Notes: generated by a model from the sequence alone, not told the origin. A stretch of DNA of 18,771 bases from Prasinococcaceae sp. CCMP 1430 (GCA_013416795.1 RQSC01000026.1:611165-629935); one strand, 5' to 3'. Positions 6,888-16,000 are shown, counted from the first letter of the stretch. Program-made: numbers and translations.

Positions 6888-8652
6888 ATGGCTTCCGGTG
6901 GCGATGTGGTGGCCGCGATGCCGCTGCGCCCGCCCCTATCGGTGTATGACATCAATAGAGCGCACCCGGTCGGGTCGGGCTCAGAGCCGGACAGCAGCAT
7001 GGCAAGCGCGGAAGAGGAAGAGGAGGTCGAGTTGAGCAGCGGCGGCAAAGGAGGGGTAGACACGAACGGCGTGCACCTCGACGTGGTCTCGCTGGCGCCT
7101 GGTCGCAGCGGCAGCAGGGGGGGGGCAACAACCAGCGAGCGTGTCACGGCGGAACTCCATGACGGGCGGAGCTCGCACGGGCATACCCACGGGGCGCGCA
7201 GGCTCGGCTGCGCCCGCGCGGGCCGCAGCCAAAGCCAGTGGCGGGGAGGAGGGCGGCGAAGCGGGGGCGCCGCCTCTCGCGAAGCAAGGCAGATCCGTCG
7301 GCGCAGCCCTCTGGGCTCGTGCGCGGGCCAAGGTCGGTTTCGGGGACGGAGCCGGGTCCGCGGCCGTGGGCATGAGCCTGACGTCAATGGCGAACCGCTG
7401 GAAAGCCACGTCGCAGGAGCGCATGGAACGGCGCAAGCGCGTGCTCGAGAAGGCGCCTGCCGAGAGGGATATCGAGGATCTCTACATGCTAGAGGAGCTG
7501 CTGCTGCGCGTCAAGTCTATCTCGAAGTTGCCAGTTGAGAAGCGCCTCGAGGTGTGCCGCGTGATGACCTACGAGAAGGTGCTGCCGAACACAGCAGTCT
7601 GTCGCCAGGGTGAATTTGGCTCCACCTTTTACATCGTGCTCTCCGGCACGCTGCGCGTGACCGTCACGAATGAGCTTTCGGGCGACGAGGTCAACGTCAC
7701 TAAGCTCTTCGCAGGCGACAGCTTCGGCGAGTTGGCGCTCATGGTGGGGTCGAACCGGCGCAGCGCGACGGTCACCACGCATGACACGTGCCAGCTGCTG
7801 AAGGTGGACAAGAAGGACTACGACTTCATCCTGAAGAGGGTCAAGGCGGAGGAGCTCAACGAGACGGTTTCCTTTCTTAAGGACATCCCCATCTTCCACA
7901 AGACGTCGCGCTCGTCGCTGCATCGCCTCGCTTACGTGCTGAGGAGCCGCACGTTCGCGCCGGGTAGCGTTATTGCCAGACAGGGCACCGAGGCGGAGGA
8001 GATGTTCTTTGTCAAGAGCGGCGAATGCAGGGTGCTGATGACCATGGACGTGCCACAAGGCTTCGCGCTCGGCGAGGCCCCCAAGTCTGGCCAGCGGAGG
8101 CGCGTGCGAGCGGGGGCGCCAGCGCGCCACTCGACGGGGACGCACGGCACAGGGCCGAACACCCGGAGGGGTAGTGCGAGAGGCAGCGCGGGCGGTGGTG
8201 GCAGCGGGCGGCTGCCTCAGGTCCGCCACTCAGACCCCGGATATGACGGCGGCGGAGGCAGCGGGTTGGAGGGCGTGGCGACGGCCGACAGCGTGGAGGC
8301 GGGCGGCACCGCTGGCGGCAGCGCGAGCAGCGAGAGGGTATTCGTCGAGGTGGGCTGGTTGAGGCAGCGCGACTTCTTTGGGGAGATTGGCGTGGTTCGG
8401 AAGTCCATGCGACGCGCATCCGTCGTAGCGTGTACGACGGTAGAGGTGCTCGTGCTCTCCAGGTGGGACTTTAATAGACGCATCGACGGCGAGGCCATGA
8501 GCGCCATTCATCGCTCGGTGCAGTCGTACACCTCGACCGACAATCTGCGCAAGCAGTTCGTGGAGACGTGCCGCTGGGAGGCGTACAAGAAAGATCTCGT
8601 GGACTCGATCATCGCCACGAAGAACAAGCGCAAGGACGGCAACTCGCGTTAG
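6888..8652 (+). CDS. Protein with two cyclic-nucleotide-binding (CNB) domains; apparent frameshift at G9
   Basis: The N-terminal frame starts at ATG 6888 (MASGGDVVAAMPLRPPLS, acidic E-run, about 79 residues). The CNB frame is open from 7037 to TAG at 8650-8652. They differ by one base, and the shift fits the nine-G run at 7117-7125; without correction the CNB frame would start at ATG 7159. Counting from 7141: residues 3-6 are RRNS, a PKA/PKG-like site. CNB-A spans about 125-235 with the phosphate-binding cassette FGELALMVGSNRRSAT (Glu197, Arg206/207). CNB-B starts about 248 (IPIFHKTSRSSLHRLA), is split by a Gly/Ser-rich insert (about 312-397), and ends with FFGEIGVVRKSMRRAS. A basic helical tail follows. 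Known: tandem CNBs occur in PKA regulatory subunits, PKG and CNBD2-like proteins. There is no kinase domain and no clear docking domain. Inference: a cAMP/cGMP sensor or regulatory subunit; CNB-A keeps the canonical Glu/Arg, CNB-B is less canonical. Confidence 0.8.
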
Positions 8653-8682
8653 CGAGCACGCGCGCGGCGCGCGCGCCAGGGC

Positions 8683-8865
8683 CACGTGTACTCTACTGTA
8701 CTACTACGCGGCACGTGCACGTGTTTCGCCCTTACCCCGTCCAGGGCGCGCTTGGCGCGCGCGCGCGCGCGCTCGCTGTGAAAGTTTTCTGTGGGCCGCG
8801 CCAGCACACGCGTCGTTCGCTGTGCGCCATAGTGCGCGCCCCACCCGGCGAGCGGCAGCCACGTG
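8683..8865. promoter_or_regulatory. Cluster of four CACGTG (G-box/E-box) palindromes upstream of E2 gene
   Basis: CACGTG occurs at 8683-8688, 8712-8717, 8718-8723 (abutting the previous copy) and 8860-8865, within the 263 bases between the CNB stop and the E2 start at 8916. Such boxes bind bZIP or bHLH factors in plants, algae and fungi. Function here is inferred from clustering only. Confidence 0.45.
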
Positions 8866-8915
8866 GACGAGCGGAAAGGGGGGAGGGGGAGGGAAAGAGC
8901 TGTGGGTGCGCGCGC

Positions 8916-9872
8916 ATGGGCGAGAGGGAGAGGCATCAAAAGGCCGTCGTGGACCTCACCGCGGACGAGAGCGACGGGGAGGGCGCACGCGCAGTGCCGT
9001 CAGCTGCGAGGCCCGGCGGGAGTGCGCAGCGTAAACCGGACCGGCGTGCCGATGTGGTGCTCATAGACAGCGACGATGACGCGGTGGATGCGGATGGGGG
9101 GAGGGGGAAGGGCAGACGGGATGGTGGAGCGGCGGGGGGTGCTGGTACGGGAAATGCCGACGACGACTGCGAGGTGGTGGCCGCGCCTGTCCCGTCGAAG
9201 CGCGCGCGGACGCAGCAGCAGCGCCCTTGGAACTCGCTGCCGTCGTGGGCTGGGATGCAGGGCCCGCGACGGCTCGCAGCCGAGTTTCGCGCTCTCATGG
9301 CAGAGATTGACGCGGGCAACGGCGGCGCGATGTGTGGCCCCGCCAGGCTCCGCTGCCTCGAATACCTGAACGATAACATGCGCGTGTGGCGCCTGGCCCT
9401 GGCCGATTTCGACGGCGACACAGCGGAGGGCGCGCAGCTCAACGCCGACTTGCGAGCGTTCGCACAGCAGCACCCGCGGCGCGCCGAGCACGGAGCCGCC
9501 GTGACCTTGGAGCTCCGCTTCCCCGAGGACTACCCGAACGCGCCATTCTTCCTACGGCTGGTTCGCCCGCGCATGCAAATGTACACAGGCCATGTGACAG
9601 CTGGGGGGGCAATATGCATCCAGGCACTCACGCAGGGAAGCGCGCCCGCGTGCTGGAAGCAGTCCTTCAGCGTGTCTGGCGTGCTCGCAACTGTGGCAAC
9701 CAACATGATTGACCCCGAGCGCGTGATGGTGAGAACGCGCACCGGGCCAGGCGGACTCTCTGGACCAGCGCGTGTGGATGTGCCGCGCGCTGCAATCGAC
9801 TACTCTGACCACGAGGCGCGTGAGGCGTTTCGACGCATGGAAGCCCACCACCGTGAGAATGGGTGGGGCTAG
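8916..9872 (+). CDS. UBE2Q-like E2 ubiquitin-conjugating protein with N-terminal SUMO-interaction-like motifs
   Basis: 318 residues from ATG 8916 to TAG 9870-9872; no intron needed. I chose this ATG because the frame upstream is low-complexity and has no other good Met. Seen: residues 11-20 VVDLTADESD and 47-55 VVLIDSDDD, both hydrophobic cores followed by acids, the SUMO-interacting-motif pattern; a basic PSKRAR (93-98); then RRLAAEFRALMAE (118-130), VTLELRFPEDYPNAPFFLRLVRP (split 196-218), HVTAGGAICIQALT with Cys234 as the likely catalytic cysteine, and CWKQSFSVSGVLATV. The GGAIC-x-x-LT context and the following W...S...V...I/V pattern match UBE2Q rather than the HPN-containing classical E2s. 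Known: UBE2Q enzymes accept ubiquitin on cysteine from E1. Inference: nuclear, SUMO-guided ubiquitin transfer. Confidence 0.8.
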   Translation: MGERERHQKAVVDLTADESDGEGARAVPSAARPGGSAQRKPDRRADVVLIDSDDDAVDADGGRGKGRRDGGAAGGAGTGNADDDCEVVAAPVPSKRARTQQQRPWNSLPSWAGMQGPRRLAAEFRALMAEIDAGNGGAMCGPARLRCLEYLNDNMRVWRLALADFDGDTAEGAQLNADLRAFAQQHPRRAEHGAAVTLELRFPEDYPNAPFFLRLVRPRMQMYTGHVTAGGAICIQALTQGSAPACWKQSFSVSGVLATVATNMIDPERVMVRTRTGPGGLSGPARVDVPRAAIDYSDHEAREAFRRMEAHHRENGWG

Positions 9873-10070
9873 CGAGGGGATAGGCGGCCACACCCCACGA
9901 TTTTTGAATATGATGTTGCAAACGATGAAACTGACTCGCGGGGCCGGCGGCCCGGCTGTCTATGTACGACGTCAGCGGTCCTGTCCGCCTCTGAGTGCGT
10001 GCCCGACGATCCAGATGCCGCGTTCACAGCGCAAGTCACACTGCCGCGCCCTCGCCTCCCCCTCATGCTC

Positions 10071-11522
10071 TCACGCATCGGTCATCGGGGTCTTCTTGAT
10101 CCACTTAATGGCTGTCCACTTGGTACCTGCGACGACGTCGCAGCCAGCGTGCAGGCCGCGCCCGTCCGAGGTGCCATCGGCATTCGTCGAATGGAACATG
10201 ACGGCCGTGCCCTTCCGAGGCTTCACGGATACTCCGCTCCGCTTTTCGCCAGCGCAGTCACACTGCGACTCTGGGCTCCCTTCCGCCGCCTCCTCGCCGC
10301 TAGCATCAAGTGCGATGCCCTGCGGGAACCACGTTTCGCCGCCCTCGAGGCCACCGTCCTCTGGATCCTGCAAATGTATCACGACAGTCACGGCGAGCGG
10401 GTCGTGGTGCTGCTTGTTTATGCCGCCCTTGTGATACTGTATCATCAGGAAATTCTCCTGGTGCTCGATAGGCAGGCGCGATAGGCGGGCGATGCGATGC
10501 TCGACCGCTTGAACGACTGGGTCCTTCCTAAGCCAGCCGTGGAGCGTCGTCTTGTCTCCGACCAGGTTGTGCCCAGGGCCTTCTGTGTACACCATAGCAG
10601 GGCGCGCCAGAGCGATGAAGTGATCGCACTCCTCGTCGCTCATAAAGTTGGGGACGACGAATATCCGCGGCTTCCAGCTCACGACGTGTATCGCAGGCTC
10701 GGGCGCTAGCGCGACTCCAGTCCGTGCTGTGGGCCGATATTGCGCGCCCCACAGCGCCAGTTGCACGTCGCGTGGCGCGACGGTGGGCATGCCGGCGCGC
10801 AGCGCGGCCTGGACGCCGCTGTCCGCGAGAGCGGTGATGTTATCACGCCATCCACACGTGACGGGGCAGCGGTGATACATGTCAGAGGCTTGCGTCGAGC
10901 ACTCCCCCGCTGCTGCCCTCTCTGAGCAAACTTTCTTGTTGCCATCGACGCACGCTTCCTCCAGCGCACCGGGCACGCGGTGGGGCGGTTCACCCGATGC
11001 AGCGGACGTCACCGGTACCATGTACTGCGGCGCGATTTCCGCTGGCGAGCCTGAAGCGGTAGCACTGGCAAGCTCCCCAACTGCGACCATAGTCGGTGAA
11101 AGTGGCGTCGAAGCTCTCGCCTCGCCCGCCAAGGCATCACCGTTTGCTCCCCGGGCGGCTGCCGCCGACTCGGTTGCGACGCGCCCTTCATTCGTGTGCT
11201 TATCGCCCTCAGCGGGGGCCTGCCTGTCGAGCGCCGCACGCAATACGGCAACCTCCGCCTGCAGGCCGCGGAGCTGTGCGAGCTCTGAATTTCGCAAGCT
11301 CTCTGCGTCGGTGCCGCCGCCTTTGTCCGCGTCCGTGACCTCCGTTGCCATAAAGAAAGGCTCGTTCATGTCTTCGATGTGCCCGTCCAAATGTCGCCTC
11401 GTGCCGACGCCCACACCCACTCGAAACGATACCGTGCTGGCGAGCATGACCAGTGCGGCAGCCACCGCGAAAGCTATAAAGACGGGTGGCGGGCTGGCCG
11501 CGCGCCCATGTGGACTGTACAT
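10071..11522 (-). CDS. Prolyl 4-hydroxylase (2OG-Fe(II) dioxygenase) with signal anchor and ShKT-like domain
   Basis: 483 residues, ATG at 11520-11522, TGA at 10071-10073, single exon. Seen: a hydrophobic anchor at about 12-36; a short coiled-coil-like stretch (about 75-101); an Ala/Gly/Ser linker; a six-Cys ShKT-like motif at 191-223 (C191, C199, C208, C219, C223 and GxC spacing, five visible here); then the P4H core: IFVVPNFMSDEECDHFI, HGWLRKDPVVQAVEHRIARL, Tyr363, iron ligands His372 and Asp374 (QHHDP), GGETWFPQG, distal His458 (RGLHAGC) and 2OG-binding Lys468 (GTKWTAIKWIK). All key residues are present. Known: algal and plant P4Hs are ER/Golgi type II proteins that hydroxylate proline in secreted or wall proteins. 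The ShKT-like part precedes the catalytic domain, whereas plant P4Hs carry it at the C-terminus. 3' end faces the E2 gene with 198 bases between. Confidence 0.9.
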   Translation of the reverse strand: MYSPHGRAASPPPVFIAFAVAAALVMLASTVSFRVGVGVGTRRHLDGHIEDMNEPFFMATEVTDADKGGGTDAESLRNSELAQLRGLQAEVAVLRAALDRQAPAEGDKHTNEGRVATESAAAARGANGDALAGEARASTPLSPTMVAVGELASATASGSPAEIAPQYMVPVTSAASGEPPHRVPGALEEACVDGNKKVCSERAAAGECSTQASDMYHRCPVTCGWRDNITALADSGVQAALRAGMPTVAPRDVQLALWGAQYRPTARTGVALAPEPAIHVVSWKPRIFVVPNFMSDEECDHFIALARPAMVYTEGPGHNLVGDKTTLHGWLRKDPVVQAVEHRIARLSRLPIEHQENFLMIQYHKGGINKQHHDPLAVTVVIHLQDPEDGGLEGGETWFPQGIALDASGEEAAEGSPESQCDCAGEKRSGVSVKPRKGTAVMFHSTNADGTSDGRGLHAGCDVVAGTKWTAIKWIKKTPMTDA

Positions 11523-12022
11523 TTTTGGTCCCCTGCTTCCTGATGCTCGTGGACGAGCCGCTCGCGCACGCGGTACGCAACGCGATCCTCTCGCCAGCGC
11601 CCTCCTCGCCCCTTCCTTGCCCGGGGCCGGGGGGGGGGGAAGTCGCGGCGCCCGCCGCGCGGGCGCGCTTGCGTCCCAGCTGGGTGTCGCGGCGCGGGCA
11701 CGTGGACGCCCGTCCCCCCCCCGCAGGCCGTGCTGCGCGCGCTGTGGCGCCCGCAGCGCCGCGCTGACGACTGACGCTCGGGCTTCCTAAGGACGGTTCC
11801 TACTGTCAACATCCGCGCGTAAAATTAACCCTGCCCCAACTAAACCCATACTTCAAACCCAAATCCACTTCGCGGTCGTTGGTTGATGCATAGTGACTAC
11901 TGTACGTACATGCGGCGGCCGCCGCGGGGAGCGCCATAGTGCCCGCCGCAGGCGTGAGCGCCCAGCCCCCATCCCCCCCCTTGCCCGGCGGGCGGCCCCA
12001 GCCGAGGTCTTGTGCGGGCGCC
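11523..12022. promoter_or_regulatory. Divergent intergenic region between P4H and LARP genes
   Basis: 500 bases with no supported gene; must contain both promoters. A G9-type run at 11630-11639, C runs at 11716-11723 and 11975-11982, and an AT-richer stretch at about 11818-11900 (TAAAATTAACC...) stand out from the surrounding GC-rich DNA. A TGTACGTACA palindrome lies at about 11901-11910. Confidence 0.5.
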
Positions 12023-13428
12023 ATGGCGGCGAGCGCAAATGCTGCCGATGCGCTCGCGCAATTCGCCGACGCCGATAGCAGCGGCGATGAGGGCGGTGAC
12101 GGCGCGGTAGCGGTGGCGAGCGGCGGCCGCGGCGATGCCGCGGGCGACAAGGCGGCGGCGGTGTACGCACAGGTCGAGTACTACTTCAGCGACGGTGTGC
12201 GCGCGCTCGCGCGCGCAGTGCGCTCGAAAGCGCGCGCAAGCGCTGGCGCGCTCGCGCGCTCGCGCATGCGACCGTGCCCCCGCTGACACTCTCACGCTCA
12301 TGACCGAGCGCGCACCTCAATAGCCAACCTCCCCACGGACAACTTCCTGCTAGCGGAGATGAGAAAGGGCGGCCCGCAGGGATGGGTGCAGCTCAAGGTG
12401 ATCGCTGGCTTTAACAAGATGAAAAAGCTCACAAGCGGCGCGGCGGAGGTCGGCACGGCAATCGGCGCACACCTCGCCGCCATCTCGAACGCGGAGGCAG
12501 AGGAAGAGCCGCTGCTGGCCCTGGACGACGCGGGCAAACGTGTTCGCCGCACGACGCTGCTGCCGGAGATCGACTTCAAGGATCTGTACGAGCGCACGCT
12601 CGTCGCCGAGAACCTCCCCGCCCATACGAGTGACGCCAAAGGCTCGTATCCGTCGGTCGCTGAAGTGACGACCATGTTCGCTGCCGCCGGCGAGGTCGCC
12701 TCCGTTCGAGTGGTGGATGGACGCACCGCCGGGCCGACGAGCGCGCCGCGCGCCGCGCACCTGTACGCGAGCTACAAGATCCATGCGGTGGTTGAGATGG
12801 CGACCGTCGAAGGCGCCAAGAAAGCAATTGCCATACTTGACACGGGAAAGAGTGACAACTGGCGTCGGCAGGAGGGCGTGCGCGTGCGGCCAATCCTCAC
12901 GAAGCCGTGGAAGCCGTGGATGGACCCGACATATGTCAAGCCGAAGAAAGAGAAGAAGGTACGGGCGCGCGCGCAGCGGGCATCCGGCCGAGCTGGGTGC
13001 GCTCGCGCTCGCGCTTGCGCTGCGACGGGTGTGCTGACTGTGCTGCGCTCCCCCTCGTGTAGGCTGAGATGATCATGAATGGGGAGGGCGACGGAGAGGG
13101 TGAGGCGCGTGGCGGTGAGACTGGGGCCGGAGGCGGCGACGCTGTCGACCGCGACGATGTGCCGGCTGCGGGGAGCGAGGGCGAGGCAGGCGACGACGGC
13201 GCGGACGACACGCCGTCGAAGAAAGGCAAGAAGGGGAAGCGCGTCAAGTTTGCCGCGCACGTGCCAGGCGTGCACCGCGGGCCGCGCCTGCCGACGCCAG
13301 ACCAGAACTTTGGGATGGGCCGTGGGCGCAAGCTGGTCGAGGTGCTCGCGGAGCTGAAGCTGGGTGGGAACAGCCCTGCCCCGCCGCTCGGCGAGACAGC
13401 GGCGGCGGGAGAAGCCGAGGAGGGCTAA
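12023..13428 (+). CDS. LARP6-like La-related RNA-binding protein
   Basis: Exon 1 is 12023-12194, intron 12195-12323 (GTGTGCGC...CAATAG, phase 1), exon 2 is 12324-12958, intron 12959-13062 (GTACGGGC...GTGTAG, phase 0) and exon 3 is 13063-13428 (TAA); 390 residues. The first junction restores the La-motif signature VEYYFSD-ANLPTDNFLL. Seen: La motif at about 44-130 with WVQLKVIAGFNKMKKL; an RRM-like region at about 150-255 (LVAENLP, VAEVTTMFAAAGEVASVRVV, HAVVEMATVEGAKKAIAIL); a basic KPKKEKK; an acidic Gly/Asp/Glu linker; a KKGKKGKRVKF basic patch; and at about 340-359 HRGPRLPTPDQNFGMGRGRK, similar to the SUZ-C motif. La motif plus RRM-like module plus SUZ-C is the LARP6 order. Known: LARP6 binds mRNA secondary structure and controls translation or localisation. 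Target RNAs cannot be read from the sequence. Confidence 0.85.
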
Positions 13429-13570
13429 GCCTTGTAGGGCGTGTGCTTCTGGCCGGCTGTCAGCGGCGTGGGACCATTCTTTAATATTGCGTCTTCTGCC
13501 TCGGAGTTGTCGATGCGCGCGCGCGCGGGCGTCCCAGGGGAGACAGGAGGGGGCACGCCACACCGTGCGC

Positions 13571-13670
13571 GACGCGCGCGGGCGCGCCGCGCCTCCTGTT
13601 CGGACTGGGGCCGCGCCTGAGACGCGCGCGGGGGCGCCGCGCCTCCTGTTCGGACTGGGGCCGCGCCTGC
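13571..13670. repeat. Two-copy 50-bp direct tandem duplication
   Basis: Units 13571-13620 and 13621-13670 match at 48 of 50 positions (differences at unit positions 13 and 50). It lies in the 279 bases between the LARP stop and the transporter ATG at 13708, so in the transporter promoter or 5' UTR. The start of a third unit (GACGC) follows at 13671. Confidence 0.95.
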
Positions 13671-13707
13671 GACGCACGGCGGCGCCTGTGGGACCACAAC
13701 TTGGCCA

Positions 13708-15886
13708 ATGGCTGAGTTCAACTTTCCGCGGCACTTTAGCCAGGTGGCCAGTGCACCCGCGCATCGCTGGGAGGAGCTGCGCGAGCCAGACGGCTCCTCC
13801 GTCTTTGAGTTGGGTGCGGTCGAGGAGGACGGAGGCAGCGCCGATGCCAGCGCCGGGTTTCTTGACCTGGACGCGTCGAGGCAGAGCACCAGCGATGGAG
13901 GCGGCAGCAGCGTTGGCGGCAGCGGCAGCATCTCCGCGGCGAGGTTGCACGACCGCCACGACAACCGCCGGCCGGGCGTCGCGGCGGTGGCGCAGGCCGC
14001 ACGGCTGCGCCGCGTGGTGAGCGAGGCGTCGCAAGGGGCATCGTCGGGGGAAGGCGAGCCGACCAGCGACGCTGCGCTTCTGCCAAGACGCCGAGGCGCG
14101 CTCGAGGTGGAAAAGGCCGACACACATGGGGGCCTTGACGACGGGGGCGCGGGCCGCCCCACCCTTGAACGCAGATCGAGCTGGTTCCAGGTCGCCTTCC
14201 TGATCATCGCCGACATCGTAGGCATTGGGGTGCTAGAGCTTGCAGGCAACATGCGGAAATTGGGCTGGCTACCTGGCATACTGGTCATCGTTTGCACCTT
14301 CTTCCCCTCACTCTACACCGGGTTTGTGCTCTCGCGCCTTGAGCGCACATATCCCAACAGCTTGTCGTACGGCGAGCTGGGACGAAGCGCCATTTCGCCG
14401 CTCTGGAAAGTGATTGTCGACGCCATGTTCGCCATCTACCTGTTCCTGAACTTGGGCTCGCTCATTCTGGTGCTGGCCGAGTCGTGGCAGGGAATTCTGT
14501 ACGACACGCGCCTCTGCTTGCTGCCCGCGTCGCTCATCGGAGCGGCGACTGTGCTGCCTTTCGCACAGATCCGCGCGCTGCACAACGTGTCGGGCCTGGC
14601 GCTGCTGTCGACCGCATGCATTGTTGCCGCCGTCCTCATCGTGATCGTGGAGCTCGTGTTGGGCAACGGCCTGGCGGAGCCGAACTCCCAGTATCCCCCC
14701 GGGACGCAGCTGGTAGCCGACACCGATTTCTTGACGGCCATGACCGCGGTTGCGGGCGTCCTTTTCGCCTATGGGGGCCAAACCATCTATATGGAGCTCA
14801 TCGCGGAGATGATTCGGCCGGAGGACTTTCCCAAGGCGCTGCTGCTGTCCGGCCCGGTCCTGGTGTGCATTTACGTCATTGCGGCCTCCTTTGGCTACGC
14901 TTACCTCGGCGGTGACGTGCCCGCAAACATGCTGGAGGCCATCCCCGAAGGCGCAACGAAGCGCTTGGCCAATGTCTTGATGCTGGTGCGCACGGGGCAT
15001 GCTTTGCGTCGGGCCACGCCGCGCCGCGTCTCGGGCGCTGCGCATGCGCTGACCCCGTGCACACTCACGCGCGCGCGCACACACGCGCGCGCGCGCACTC
15101 ACACGCGCACCCAGGTGCATATCCTCGTGAGCTATGTTTTGAACAATCAGATCCTCACGCGATTCATCCACGTGCGTATCAGCCCACGTACGGCCAATGT
15201 CAAGCCAGGGCCGCGCGGATGGGTACGGAGCGAGTCTATGCTGTCCACTTGCGCGATATCGCGTCTCGATGCCGTGCTGAGCTCAGTGGCTGAACAGTAC
15301 TGTACAGTATGTGTACACACGTGGGACCCGTGCTATGTCACTGCTGACCCTCTTGTCACGTCTCGTAGGTGCGGACTGCTGTTTGGTGGTTCTGCATCAC
15401 ATTGGTCATGACGGTGTTGGCGTTGCTTCTCTCGAATGCAATCCCCTTCTTCGACGACCTCACCGCCATCGTTGGCGCACTGCTGATTGCACCCTTCACT
15501 TTTGGCTTGCCGCCGCTCTTCGGGCTGTACAGCTTTTGGCGCAAGGTTGGCCCGTGGACGTGGCTCCCCCGCATTGAGAGGGCCGCATTTTACATGCTGC
15601 TGGTCGTGTGCGGCTACTACATGTGCGTGATGTTAGCAGTCTTTGTCCGCTCGCGTCTATGTTGTGCGTGCCTTTCTCGGCACGCGTGCGCTCCGACATT
15701 GTGTTTTTTTAGCCAGATCTCTCGAACGCGAGATCGTACAGAGCACTGACAGGACTGGTCGCCCCACTTCCCTCGGCGCGAGCAACACACAGGACGATCG
15801 GCACGGCGGCCATCGTACGCGAGGTGATAAACGATAGCAGCACCTACGGTGCCCCGTTCGCGTGTCACGCCATTGACGGTTCCTGA
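13708..15886 (+). CDS. AAAP-family amino acid transporter (Aa_trans; SLC32/36/38, AVT-like)
   Basis: Exons proposed: 13708-14985, 15115-15171, 15369-15644, 15713-15886 (TGA); 594 residues, all introns phase 0. Donors are GTGCGCAC, GTGCGTAT and GTCCGCTC; acceptors are ACCCAG, TCGTAG and a T-rich TTTAG. Seen: a long Ser/Gly/Asp-rich cytosolic N-terminus (about 150 residues), then SSWFQVAFLIIADIVGIGVL, a first helix with the GxGxL pattern of AAAP carriers; about ten further membrane helices, including LFAYGGQTIYMELIAEM; and the small exon LVSYVLNNQILTRFIH. Exon 3 carries IPFFDDLTAIVGALLIAPFTFGLP (split), typical of the late helices. Exon 4 restores GTAAIVREVINDSSTYGAPF, matching the family's conserved tail. 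Known: proton- or sodium-coupled amino acid transport at plasma or vacuolar membrane. The exon 3/4 boundary is the least certain; reading on without splicing stops at 15749. Confidence 0.85.
15059..15112. repeat. CA/CG alternating tract in transporter intron 1
   Basis: Alternating CACAC and CGCGCG blocks fill the 3' half of the 129-base intron and end at the CCCAG acceptor. Same type of sequence as in the BTB intron. Confidence 0.9.
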
Positions 15887-16000
15887 GGGCAGCACGACAG
15901 CAGAGCGATGCACGACCAAGATTCTCATAATAGCCCTTTGGCAACAAGGCGCGTCCAGCAGTCACGTCGTATGCTGCGACCCCACACGCAGCGCTTCGAG

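Noticed and set aside
9970-10070. Possible short gene between E2 and P4H
   Set aside because: No frame with protein-like composition; the 198 bases fit two converging 3' UTRs.
13571-13670. Possible CRISPR array from the repeated 50-bp unit
   Set aside because: Only two abutting copies, no spacers, and the genome is eukaryotic.
13425-14297. 290-codon minus-strand frame opposite the transporter N-terminus
   Set aside because: Ser/Pro/Ala/Arg-rich mirror of a Gly/Ser-rich coding region; the transporter helices are on the plus strand.
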